A DNA stretch of 64,000 bases from Oceanococcus sp. HetDA_MAG_MS8 (GTDB lineage: Bacteria > Pseudomonadota > Gammaproteobacteria > Nevskiales > Oceanococcaceae): NCBI GenBank assembly GCA_019192445.1, contig JAHCMK010000004.1, forward strand, positions 264,793 to 328,792, read 5' to 3'. A program made the translations under genes and the position numbers. Of the stretch, positions 41,596-50,128 are shown piece after piece; within the stretch, counting starts at the first letter, position 1, and each line of letters opens with the position of its first letter. The notes beneath the pieces were generated by a model. That model was not told where the DNA came from. It did not search any database and worked only from the letters and a program-made list of their open reading frames with translations.

Positions 41596-42036
41596 TCAAG
41601 CCACTTCTGGCCACCTTGGCGACGGCCCCAGGGGCTCTGGCTCATCTGGGTCTTTGCCCTGCCAGTCAGCACGGGTCAGGGGCGGCAGTTGGTAACGCGC
41701 CCGGGCCTCATCGCAACGTGGGTTGTGCTGCCCGTCTTCGAAGCTGGGAACAAACTCTCGGCAGACGGAGGCCCGCTGTGGATGAATGGTGCAGCGGACG
41801 GCTTCTCCAATGTGCCCATCAAGAGCGATGCAGCGTGGCTGAGGCTGATTGGTGCCGCGCATCACACGCAGATGAGGGGTCAATACTTCCGTAAGCTCCA
41901 CGGGCACCCCTCCACGCGTTGCGTCATTGGCCTCTGCCCAATAAAAAGACGCCCTAAAGCTTGCGCAACATGCGCCGCAGCGCAAACAAGGGTGCACCCA
42001 AGAGCGACTCTCCCCAGTGGGAAACGGTATCAACAT
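41596..42036 (-). CDS. YkgJ-family cysteine cluster protein
   Basis: A 146-aa protein with the YkgJ-type pattern: CLRCGACCASFRASFYWAE near the N-terminus, RCIALDGHIGEAVRCTIHPQRASVCREF in the middle and CDEARARYQL at the end. The cysteines (CxxCxxCC, then C...C...C) probably bind zinc or an iron-sulfur cluster. Function unknown. The ATG at 42036 gives MLIPFPTGESRSWVHPC; an upstream in-frame extension is not supported. It ends the run before the divergent-side AraC gene and shares its strand, with 63 bases between. Confidence 0.88.
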   Translation of the reverse strand: MLIPFPTGESRSWVHPCLRCGACCASFRASFYWAEANDATRGGVPVELTEVLTPHLRVMRGTNQPQPRCIALDGHIGEAVRCTIHPQRASVCREFVPSFEDGQHNPRCDEARARYQLPPLTRADWQGKDPDEPEPLGPSPRWPEVA

Positions 42037-42099
42037 GAAGGCTGTTCCTATACACGCCGGCAGGTCTGCGGCGGACATATAGGCCCAAGCCATCAACTT

Positions 42100-43164
42100 T
42101 CAAGTGATGCCAGTAGGAGATTGCCCTGCTGTTTTTTGCCAAGCCCGTGGGGATGTACCGGTCCAGCTTTGGAAGGCATGACTAAACGCAACCTCATCAC
42201 TAAAACCCAGCTCTGCAGCCAAGCCCGCCAAGCTGGTCTGGGGCTCTTGAAGACGTGCAAAAGCACGCTCTAGGCGGGCACGCTGCAAGAGCTGACTGAA
42301 ACTTGTGTGCTCTGCCTTGAGCCGCCTCTGCAGGGTCCGCGGGCTGAGCCACATGTGTTGCGCAAGCGTGGACAAATCAGGAATGGGACTCGCCTGGTGC
42401 AAGCGCTGCAATATATTCTGAGCAAAGCTGAAAGGCTGATGAATCACCTCAACCATATGCTGACACTGGGCCCGATAAAAGCGTTGAATGCGCTGGTCAG
42501 CCTGCGGCAAGGGTTGATTGAACTCCCAAAGCTTGAAGTGCAACTGATGACTGTGATGGCCCCACTGGGGTGTTCGCCCAAAGCAGCGTTGATACCGAGC
42601 CTGCGTCGCCAGTAACGGCTGCGGGCGCATGAGTTGCACTGCGATTGGCTGAATACGCTGGCCCAAACATTCACAGAGGATATTGAGGGCACACAGCATG
42701 TCTCTTTCCACCAAGTCCATGCCCAAAGAGCCAAGCAAGGGGTGCGGTTCAAACTGAAGTGCTACTTCGGCATCCGAAAACTCGACTTTCACATCGCTGA
42801 CGCCCCATGCAAGTTGAGGAAATTGCGTCACCAGTTGCAGTACTTCCGCTAAGTTCTGGCTGGCCTGTATGGCCAGCCCCAGCGCGGAAAAACTTCGCAA
42901 GCTGTAGTAACTCGCCAACTCCAGACCGAATACCGGATCACCGACCGCCGCAAAGCCCTCTTTGAGCAGACGCAGTTCTTGGTCAATGTCGATGGTGTAA
43001 GTGGGGTCGTAAAGGCCGAATTCATCAATATCGGCCCGGCGCAAAATGGGAGCCAAGTGCACATCATGTTTCTCAAGGGCGCTGAGAAGCGGTAAAACGC
43101 CGTAAGCCAACCGTCTAGCCGACCAAAGACCCACGCGTATTGTTGGCCGCAACTCAGCACTCAT
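42100..43164 (-). CDS. AraC-family regulator (Arabinose_bd/OruR type)
   Basis: A 354-aa regulator of the type with an N-terminal Arabinose_bd domain (FGLELASYYSLRSFSALGLAIQASQNLAEVLQLVTQFPQL) and a C-terminal AraC DNA-binding domain (LSTLAQHMWLSPRTLQRRLKAEHTSFSQLLQRARLERAFARL and SLAGLAAELGFSDEVAFSHAFQSWTGTSPRAWQ). AGGAG precedes the ATG. Relatives control alkane, steroid or amino-acid catabolism. It is divergent from the Baeyer-Villiger monooxygenase (110 bases between starts), which it probably activates. Confidence 0.94.
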   Translation of the reverse strand: MSAELRPTIRVGLWSARRLAYGVLPLLSALEKHDVHLAPILRRADIDEFGLYDPTYTIDIDQELRLLKEGFAAVGDPVFGLELASYYSLRSFSALGLAIQASQNLAEVLQLVTQFPQLAWGVSDVKVEFSDAEVALQFEPHPLLGSLGMDLVERDMLCALNILCECLGQRIQPIAVQLMRPQPLLATQARYQRCFGRTPQWGHHSHQLHFKLWEFNQPLPQADQRIQRFYRAQCQHMVEVIHQPFSFAQNILQRLHQASPIPDLSTLAQHMWLSPRTLQRRLKAEHTSFSQLLQRARLERAFARLQEPQTSLAGLAAELGFSDEVAFSHAFQSWTGTSPRAWQKTAGQSPTGIT

Positions 43165-43274
43165 TCACCGCTCCTAGTTGTCGCGTTTTATCAATAGTTT
43201 GACCCTCTCCATCATAGGTGAGGCAAGGTCACTGGCGTAAGCTGTCGTCAGACATCACTTCCGGAGACAGACCA

Positions 43275-44822
43275 ATGACCCAGGCACCACATCCTCTACC
43301 GCCGTGGTCAGGTAGCGGGCGCCAGCCCCGCATTGCCATCATAGGCGCCGGCATGAGTGGTATTGCCGCGGTGGTGAAACTGCGCAAAGCAGGCTACACC
43401 GACCTGACGGTGTTCGAAAAAGCCAACAAGGTGGGAGGCACATGGCGGGAGAACCGATACCCCGGGCTGTCTTGCGACATCCCTGCGGCCTGGTACTCGT
43501 TTAGCTTTGCGAAAAACCCTAACTGGAAGCACCGCTTTGCCTACGGCCCTGAAATTCAAGCCTACATGGAACAAACGGCGCGTGATTTCGACGTGCTCTC
43601 GGTGGTGCGGTTTAATTGCGTAGTCGACAAGCTGCAATATCAAGCGCCCATTTGGCAGCTGCATACAGCCCAAGGCGATGTTGAAACCTTCGACGTAGTC
43701 GTCGCTGCTACGGGTGTGCTTCACCACCCAGCGGTGCCAGACTTCAAGGGCTTGGACCAGTTCCAAGGGCAGGCTTTCCATACAGCACGCTGGCCCGAAA
43801 ACTTAGACCTGCGCGGAAAACGCGTTGGCATTATTGGCACGGGGTCGACCTCGGCGCAGATTGTTGGTGCCATAACCGATCAGGTTGCTCAGCTCACCCT
43901 CTTCCAACGCACACCGCAGTGGATGCATCCGCTGCCGCAGGTGGCCTACAGCCGTGTATGGCGCTGGCTACTGCGAAAAGTTCCAGCATTGAATACGGCG
44001 CGCTATTGGTTTTGGTTGCTGGCCATTGAAAACCTGTTTGCTGAAGCCACCCTGGGAAACAAGGTGTTCTTGCGCTACATCCAGTGGGCTTGCGAGCGCC
44101 ACCTACGCAAACAAGTGACAGATACCAAGCTGCGTGAGCAGCTCCGCCCGCAATACCAAGCCGCCTGCAAAAGGCTCATTTTTTGTTCGAACTTTTATCC
44201 GGCGATCAGTCGCGACAACGCAAATTTGTGCACGGCTGGCATTGAGCGCATCGAGACCAAAGGCGTGCGCAGTGCGGCTGGGCAGCTGCATGAGCTGGAC
44301 GTACTGATACTCGCGACCGGCTTCGACGTGGCCAAATTTGTTTTGCCCACTCAGGTCATCGGCGAAGATGGACGCGACTTGGAGACATTTTGGAACGGCA
44401 CCCCACGTGCTCATCGCTCGGTAGGAGTGCCCGGATTCCCCAACTTTTGGATGGTTGAAGGACCTACAGGTCCGGTGGGGAATATCTCTTTGATCCTGGT
44501 TAGTGAGTATCAAATCGACCATCTCATCAGCGTACTCAATAAGATGCGGGATGAAGGCTTGACGGAGGTTGTGCCGAAGGAAACGGCCTTCGCGCAATAC
44601 AACGCCACTATGGCCGAAGCCGCACAGCGAACCGTGTGGTTCACCGGAGGCTGCGACAGTTGGTACTTAGACCGTGATGGCATCCCCAACATCTACCCTT
44701 GGCGACCGCGCCAGTTCCGTGCAGAGATGCATCGCCCGCGCTGGGAAGAATATGAATTGCGCGCCCAACCGCAGCCATCCCATCCAGCGCAGCGCACCAA
44801 ACAGGCCCCTGCTTCGGGTTAA
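43275..44822 (+). CDS. Flavin-binding Baeyer-Villiger-type monooxygenase
   Basis: A 515-aa FAD/NADPH monooxygenase. The FAD motif is IAIIGAGMSGIAAVVKL. The NADPH motif is VGIIGTGSTSAQI. Between them lies FQGQAFHTARWPE, an exact fit to the Baeyer-Villiger fingerprint FxGxxxHxxxWP. LATGFDVAKF is the late ATG motif. It would insert an oxygen next to a ketone (or oxidise N or S) of an organic substrate; the substrate cannot be told. GGAG precedes the ATG at 43275; an earlier in-frame GTG at 43218 is less likely. The AraC regulator is divergent. Confidence 0.93.
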   Translation: MTQAPHPLPPWSGSGRQPRIAIIGAGMSGIAAVVKLRKAGYTDLTVFEKANKVGGTWRENRYPGLSCDIPAAWYSFSFAKNPNWKHRFAYGPEIQAYMEQTARDFDVLSVVRFNCVVDKLQYQAPIWQLHTAQGDVETFDVVVAATGVLHHPAVPDFKGLDQFQGQAFHTARWPENLDLRGKRVGIIGTGSTSAQIVGAITDQVAQLTLFQRTPQWMHPLPQVAYSRVWRWLLRKVPALNTARYWFWLLAIENLFAEATLGNKVFLRYIQWACERHLRKQVTDTKLREQLRPQYQAACKRLIFCSNFYPAISRDNANLCTAGIERIETKGVRSAAGQLHELDVLILATGFDVAKFVLPTQVIGEDGRDLETFWNGTPRAHRSVGVPGFPNFWMVEGPTGPVGNISLILVSEYQIDHLISVLNKMRDEGLTEVVPKETAFAQYNATMAEAAQRTVWFTGGCDSWYLDRDGIPNIYPWRPRQFRAEMHRPRWEEYELRAQPQPSHPAQRTKQAPASG

Positions 44823-44851
44823 TACCTAGGCGCCAGCGTGCGCAGGGTTAA

Positions 44852-46165
44852 CTAGTCATCACTTAGAGCGCGATAGGCCTGGGTTGGCAGGGGCTGCGAC
44901 GGTGCTGCGATGGTTTGATCGCGTCCCGCTGCCTTCGCTTGGTACATCGCCTCATCGGCCTCGGCCACGAGCTGCTCCAAGGTCTGTCCATGAAAGGGAG
45001 CCACACCCACGCTCATGGTAAGCGGCTGCTTAAGTCCTAGGTCGGCGACGAGGGTATTCCGCAGCGAATCACGTAACTCATTACAGCGCTGAGCCGCCTG
45101 CTCCAAGGAGGTGTGCGGGAAACAGAAGATGAACTCATCACCGCCTCGTCTCGCGGCAAGCATGTGCTTGTGGTTTGCTGGAGCCAGAAGCTCGCCCACT
45201 CGCTCCAGCACCCGATCTCCCACTAAATGTGAATGCTCGTCATTAATGGGCTTAAAGCGATCCAGATCAGCCACTGCAACGCTCAGCGGGGTGCGCAGCC
45301 GCAGTGCATCTGCCATAGCCTGCTGCAGTACCTGATCCGCACCGCGCCGATTGGGTAAGCCTGTGAGTGAGTCTGTTCGACTCATGTAATCCAAAGCTTG
45401 CGCCTTTTCTTCCAGACCTCGGGTGCGGTTGGCCACCAAATCTTCGAGGTGCAGTCGCATGATGCCGAGTTGGCGTATCAAGAGCATGGCAATGCTAAGT
45501 ACGGCCAACCCCAACAGCAACAGTAGCGGCGAGGAGCTACTCCATAACCACGCGACCAGCACCCCACTGAGATAAGCAAACACCTGGACTGAGGTGGCGA
45601 AGGGGTCGAACAACCGCAGTACTTTGCGTTGCCCGGGCTCGTGATGCCACCCCAGCAACAAAATGGCATTGAGGACATAAACCACCGCGCCGGTGGCTAG
45701 CAAAGCTAAGGTTTGCCGAGAATCCAGAGAATGCAGTGGGACGTTTCCGCCAAGCGCCTCGAAGACTGCGCCCCCAACAAACACCACCCCCACGGAAATC
45801 CCGACGTTACTCCAGCCCAGAACCAAAGTTTCCCCCCAGCTCTGGCCAGAGCGCCGACGCTGCCAGGGGTCTACGATGGCCACAATCCCCGCAATAACCG
45901 CCGCATACTCAGGCCCCACCACAAACACGGCGGCAAACTGGGCAGCACGATCAAAGGAAACGTAGGCGAGCCCTGGTGGCCCAAAACCACAACTGGACGC
46001 CAACAGAGCCAGTGCTGAAAACCCCAGCAGCGTCGGGGCCGACACCATCCGCGCTTCCTGCACCGCCAAGCCAACGGCTGTCAGCAACATGACAACGCCG
46101 AATACAACCAAGCCTCGCGCCCGTCCGGGCGGCGGCTGAATCGAGGGTGACATCCCCGCACTCAT
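44852..46165 (-). CDS. Membrane diguanylate cyclase (GGDEF)
   Basis: A 437-aa protein with about seven hydrophobic segments in residues 18-240 (an MASE-like sensor), a short coiled linker (RLHLEDLVANRTRGLEEKAQALDYM) and a GGDEF domain (SRTDSLTGLPNRRGADQVL, VAVADLDRFKPINDEHSHLVGDRVL, AARRGGDEFIFCF). The GGDEF signature is intact, so it should make cyclic di-GMP. The usual RxxD inhibitory site five residues before is absent (NHKH), so product inhibition there is not expected. Its ATG overlaps the stop of the EAL gene (ATGA): synthesis and breakdown enzymes are translationally coupled. Confidence 0.93.
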   Translation of the reverse strand: MSAGMSPSIQPPPGRARGLVVFGVVMLLTAVGLAVQEARMVSAPTLLGFSALALLASSCGFGPPGLAYVSFDRAAQFAAVFVVGPEYAAVIAGIVAIVDPWQRRRSGQSWGETLVLGWSNVGISVGVVFVGGAVFEALGGNVPLHSLDSRQTLALLATGAVVYVLNAILLLGWHHEPGQRKVLRLFDPFATSVQVFAYLSGVLVAWLWSSSSPLLLLLGLAVLSIAMLLIRQLGIMRLHLEDLVANRTRGLEEKAQALDYMSRTDSLTGLPNRRGADQVLQQAMADALRLRTPLSVAVADLDRFKPINDEHSHLVGDRVLERVGELLAPANHKHMLAARRGGDEFIFCFPHTSLEQAAQRCNELRDSLRNTLVADLGLKQPLTMSVGVAPFHGQTLEQLVAEADEAMYQAKAAGRDQTIAAPSQPLPTQAYRALSDD

Positions 46166-49100
46166 TGCTGGCTCACCGGCTGGGCCACAGGCTCGACCAA
46201 CAAAGCGGCTAGCTCGCTTGCCGGAACAGCCGGAGAAAATAAGAACCCCTGCATCTCAGGGCAGCCCATTCTCTTCAGTGTGTCCCATTGAGCTTGGGTC
46301 TCAACCCCCTCGGCCACGACACGCATACCCAAACCCTGGGCTAAGGAGATGATGCCCTGACAGATCGACGCCGGCTGACCACCAGCATCCACCTCCGCGA
46401 CAAAGCTACGATCGATTTTTAAGCAGTCGATAGCGAATGCCTGTAGGTGGCTCAGGGAAGAATACCCAGTCCCAAAGTCATCCAAAGAAATCTTGCAGCC
46501 TGCTCGCTGCAGGGCCTCCAGGCTACGCCGCACACGCTCCATGTCGGCCACAACCGCAGACTCCGTCAGCTCGATTTCCAAGCTATCGGCAGAGATTCCA
46601 TGATCTACGCACAGAGCTTGAAGATCTTCTACGAGATCATCCGGCCCCAGACTGCGCGCGGACATATTGATGGCTATGGGAATAGCCGGAATACCCTGCT
46701 TGGCCCAGCGCTGCATGGCGATGCACACCCTACGTAGAACATACCGATCCAAGACTCCGATCAACTCGGATTGCTCTGCCAGCGGCACGAACTCTGCCGG
46801 ACTGGGCCATGGACCATCCGCCACAGGCCAACGCAACAAGGCCTCGGCACCTGTGATGCGCCCATCCTGATTGAGTCTGGGCTGAAAATAGACCTGCAGG
46901 ATGCTCTGCGCTAAAGCCTCACGTAAGCGACTTTCTAAAGACACCCTTGCTGCCGCAGTTTGAGTCATGCTGGCTTGGTAGCGAACAATTCGACTCTGTT
47001 GGCGTGGTCCGGGGTCGAATGTTGCCGCCTGAGCATAGGTCATGAGGTCAGATAATTTGTCGCCGTCATCTGGCGCTGCTGCAAGACCAATATGCGCAGC
47101 AATGGGCACGAGTTGCTCGGCCACTGTCAGCGGCTGCCCCAACACATTGACTAAACGCTCGGCCAAAGCCTGCGCTTGCTCGCCCCGAGCTTGATCGCGC
47201 ACAAATACGGCAAAGCCCAAGCTCTCCATCCGCGCAACATCCCGTTTGCCGGGCTCATTAAACCCAGCATGGACGATGCGCACGCAGCGAGCGGCGAGCG
47301 CGCGAGCCACCTCATCGCGCTGCTCTGGATTCAGTAGATCAGACATTTGTGGCGCTAGTACCAAACGTAGCCACAACACCGAGAAGGCTTCCCCCGCCCC
47401 CATCGCCCGCGTTAAGGCCGCGTCTGCTCTAGCTTCGAATAAGTAGCGGTTAGGAATACCAGTGACCTGATCGTAATAAGCCAGCTGATTAATACGCGCC
47501 TCTCGCTCCTGCTCGCGGAAGCGCCAACGCAGCGCCAACCAAATCAAACCCACGAAAAACGCCGCGTATAGGGTGTACGCCCACCAACTTGCCCACGGCG
47601 CAGGGCGCACACGAACTGGCACCTCTAGGACTTGGTCTGACCAAACACCCAGACTGTTCATAGCCCGGACCTTAAAAACATAGTCCCCAGCATCCAGGTT
47701 CGTGTAGGTGCTGGAATGGCGGTTGGTCAGCGGGCTCCAATCTGAGTCAAAACCCTCCAGTTGGAAGGTGAAGCGGTTGTCTTCGGGCGCTGCGTAATCC
47801 GCTAATGCATAGTCAAAGCGAACCACAGAAATGGTGTGATCCAGTTCTAAGGCTGGCAGCGCCTCGGGGTGCGGGTACAACTTCGCGTTGTCCCCAATAG
47901 TTTCTATGCCCGTGAGAGTCAGTTTTGGAGAAGCTTCAGCAGAAACCAGGTCGCGAGGATCAAAAAGGTTATAGCCCCGCCGGCCGCCAAAGAACACCCG
48001 CCCATCTTCGAGTAGAGCGCCTGCACCTGCGGTGTACTCACTGATAGAAGAAGGGTGATTACGCTGAAGCTTCAAGATATGTTGCTGGTTTGACGAGACG
48101 CGGCCCAGGCCAAAATCCGCACTGAGCCAAACCGATTGATCATCATCAACAACCACATCAAATGCTGTGTAGCTGTCTTGTTCATCGCTGAGTGGGATGA
48201 CACGAACGTCGGGAGTGGAAGTTGTGAATGTCGTGTCGACGTGTAACAACCCCGCATCTGCGCTGGCAACCCACACCCCTCCGCGTCGATCTGCTGCGAT
48301 GCCATAGATCACCTGCGCCGGGGACCGAACCGGAATGGCGGTTACCCCTTCATTTTGTGCTTCTACATCATCGGGGGAGATGTAGAACAAACCCAATCCC
48401 CGTGTTCCTACCCACAATGCACCAGACTCATCGAATTCTAGACTTCCAGGCAGAGCCTCATTCAACTGCTGCTGAGGTGGCATGACATTAAGGCGCTGCA
48501 GGCGCAGTTCCTTCCCGCGAAGCCGTGCCAAACCTCCGCGGTAAGACCCTACCCAAATCTCCCCTGTACGAGACTCAGCCACGCTCATCACACCATCAGT
48601 GCGCAAAGTATCGGGGTTATCCCCTCGGCGAAACCAACGATGTTGAGCAAGGCCTGAGTCCAGCGCCAACAATCCAGATGACCGAGTTGCAATCCAAAGG
48701 CGCGCCAGAGAACCTTGTGATAGCAAGCCCATCACGTTGGTTCGTTCCTGAAGGTTAACGGTTCGATAACTTCCTGAGCCGTCAACTTTTGCAAGTCTGA
48801 GGCCCGCGCCAACAGTCCCTATAGCCAGGGTTTGTTCATCGATTGACGCTACTGACGTTACGGTTGCATCCTCGAGCTGGGTGGGCAAATACACGCCGTA
48901 TAAGCTGGCGTTTTGGTCCCAGTAGCCCAAGCCAGCATCTTTAGTACCGACCCAAAGCCCACCGACGCCATCCTCCAGCAGAGACATAACTTTGTCGTCT
49001 GCCAAGCCTTCGGCAATCACCCACTCCCAGGTACCAGACGCTGCGCTCATTGAGGCCAGACCGACGCCAGTTCCGGCAATAATTACTCCAGAACTCAGAG

Positions 49101-50013
49101 TGGTTAGTGAGCGGATGTCTTGTAGTGACCGGCCTGCGATTTTGTCTACGACTTGCAAAAGGACGCCGGACTCCGACAAGCGAAACACCCCGTCGAAACG
49201 AGTACCAACCCAAAGCTGACCATCTGGGCCTAGGTGTAAGGCGCCAGACTCCGAACGGAAGGGTGACCTGCTTTCGTCGAGTAAAGGGCGCACAACGCCA
49301 GACTCGGCATCAAGTTCGACTACACCACCGAGCGTTGCTGCATAGACCCGTTTGTCCGACGCAACTTGTAAATCGAGCACGAATTGCGCATCCGCGGAAA
49401 CACCTTCTAGGCTAATCAGTCCGAGCACGTCCCCATCAGCGGAGATACGCATAACCCCATCACCATAAGTGGCTGCCCATATCTCGTTGGGCGCGACCTG
49501 GGCTAGATCACGGATTGCACTTGTGGGGCTGCTGCTACCAGAGAATGAGACCAACTCTCCAGCGTTACGAGCGTATTTAACGATCCCACGGTTGAGGGTT
49601 CCCAGCAGCAAATCTCCGTTCGGCATAGGCAGGATGCTGTAAACCCAATCTGACTGCGACTGAGTCGCCTTTGACTCGGCCGAAATCTGCCGAAATCGAT
49701 ATCCGTCGAATCGATGTAGCCCGGCTTCGGTGCCTACCCATATCTGCCCGTAAACATCCTGCACCACTGCGTAGACCGAGGCTTGCCTCAGCCCGGCTTT
49801 TTGGCTGTACGCGTCGAAGCCCATCCGCATCGAGGCAGCTGATAACTCCGCCCAGCCAAGTACTGTGACAGCTATGGCAGTCACAAGAAAGCGCGATATG
49901 CGACCGAAAATAGCGCGCGGAGGCGGAGAACGAGTCAATTGTTTCCCTGCTTTAGGTTCTTTTCTTATGCGTCCAGGCTCGAGTAGCTGAGCTAGGTCGA
50001 TGCTCGTCAGCAT
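46162..50013 (-). CDS. Propeller sensor - degenerate GGDEF - EAL phosphodiesterase
   Basis: A 1283-aa membrane sensor. After an N-terminal TM (FLVTAIAVTVLGWAELSAAS) come two seven-bladed-type regulator propellers (repeats such as IWVGTEAGLHRFDGYRF and LWVGTRFDGVFRLSE), a Y_Y_Y domain (FQLEGFDSDWSPLTNRHSSTYTNLDAGDYVFKVRAMN) and a second TM (YTLYAAFFVGLIWLALRW). The GGDEF region is decayed (ESLGFAVF in place of GGDEF). The EAL domain is intact: GAEALLRW, INMSARSL, IELTESA, DDFGTGYSSL, KIDRSFV, AEGVET, QGFLFSPAVP. It should degrade cyclic di-GMP in reply to a periplasmic ligand. ATG 50013 follows GGAG; a GTG 24 bases earlier is less likely. Confidence 0.92.
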   Translation of the reverse strand: MLTSIDLAQLLEPGRIRKEPKAGKQLTRSPPPRAIFGRISRFLVTAIAVTVLGWAELSAASMRMGFDAYSQKAGLRQASVYAVVQDVYGQIWVGTEAGLHRFDGYRFRQISAESKATQSQSDWVYSILPMPNGDLLLGTLNRGIVKYARNAGELVSFSGSSSPTSAIRDLAQVAPNEIWAATYGDGVMRISADGDVLGLISLEGVSADAQFVLDLQVASDKRVYAATLGGVVELDAESGVVRPLLDESRSPFRSESGALHLGPDGQLWVGTRFDGVFRLSESGVLLQVVDKIAGRSLQDIRSLTTLSSGVIIAGTGVGLASMSAASGTWEWVIAEGLADDKVMSLLEDGVGGLWVGTKDAGLGYWDQNASLYGVYLPTQLEDATVTSVASIDEQTLAIGTVGAGLRLAKVDGSGSYRTVNLQERTNVMGLLSQGSLARLWIATRSSGLLALDSGLAQHRWFRRGDNPDTLRTDGVMSVAESRTGEIWVGSYRGGLARLRGKELRLQRLNVMPPQQQLNEALPGSLEFDESGALWVGTRGLGLFYISPDDVEAQNEGVTAIPVRSPAQVIYGIAADRRGGVWVASADAGLLHVDTTFTTSTPDVRVIPLSDEQDSYTAFDVVVDDDQSVWLSADFGLGRVSSNQQHILKLQRNHPSSISEYTAGAGALLEDGRVFFGGRRGYNLFDPRDLVSAEASPKLTLTGIETIGDNAKLYPHPEALPALELDHTISVVRFDYALADYAAPEDNRFTFQLEGFDSDWSPLTNRHSSTYTNLDAGDYVFKVRAMNSLGVWSDQVLEVPVRVRPAPWASWWAYTLYAAFFVGLIWLALRWRFREQEREARINQLAYYDQVTGIPNRYLFEARADAALTRAMGAGEAFSVLWLRLVLAPQMSDLLNPEQRDEVARALAARCVRIVHAGFNEPGKRDVARMESLGFAVFVRDQARGEQAQALAERLVNVLGQPLTVAEQLVPIAAHIGLAAAPDDGDKLSDLMTYAQAATFDPGPRQQSRIVRYQASMTQTAAARVSLESRLREALAQSILQVYFQPRLNQDGRITGAEALLRWPVADGPWPSPAEFVPLAEQSELIGVLDRYVLRRVCIAMQRWAKQGIPAIPIAINMSARSLGPDDLVEDLQALCVDHGISADSLEIELTESAVVADMERVRRSLEALQRAGCKISLDDFGTGYSSLSHLQAFAIDCLKIDRSFVAEVDAGGQPASICQGIISLAQGLGMRVVAEGVETQAQWDTLKRMGCPEMQGFLFSPAVPASELAALLVEPVAQPVSQQ

Positions 50014-50128
50014 AGCGGCTCCATCCTGGAGCTGCACAAGGTAGACATCGGCCCAGGAGTTGCTTACATTGAAGGTAAATCGCGCAAGCTACGGCATTGC
50101 GCAGCTCGACTCGCAGGGAGCACTTGGG

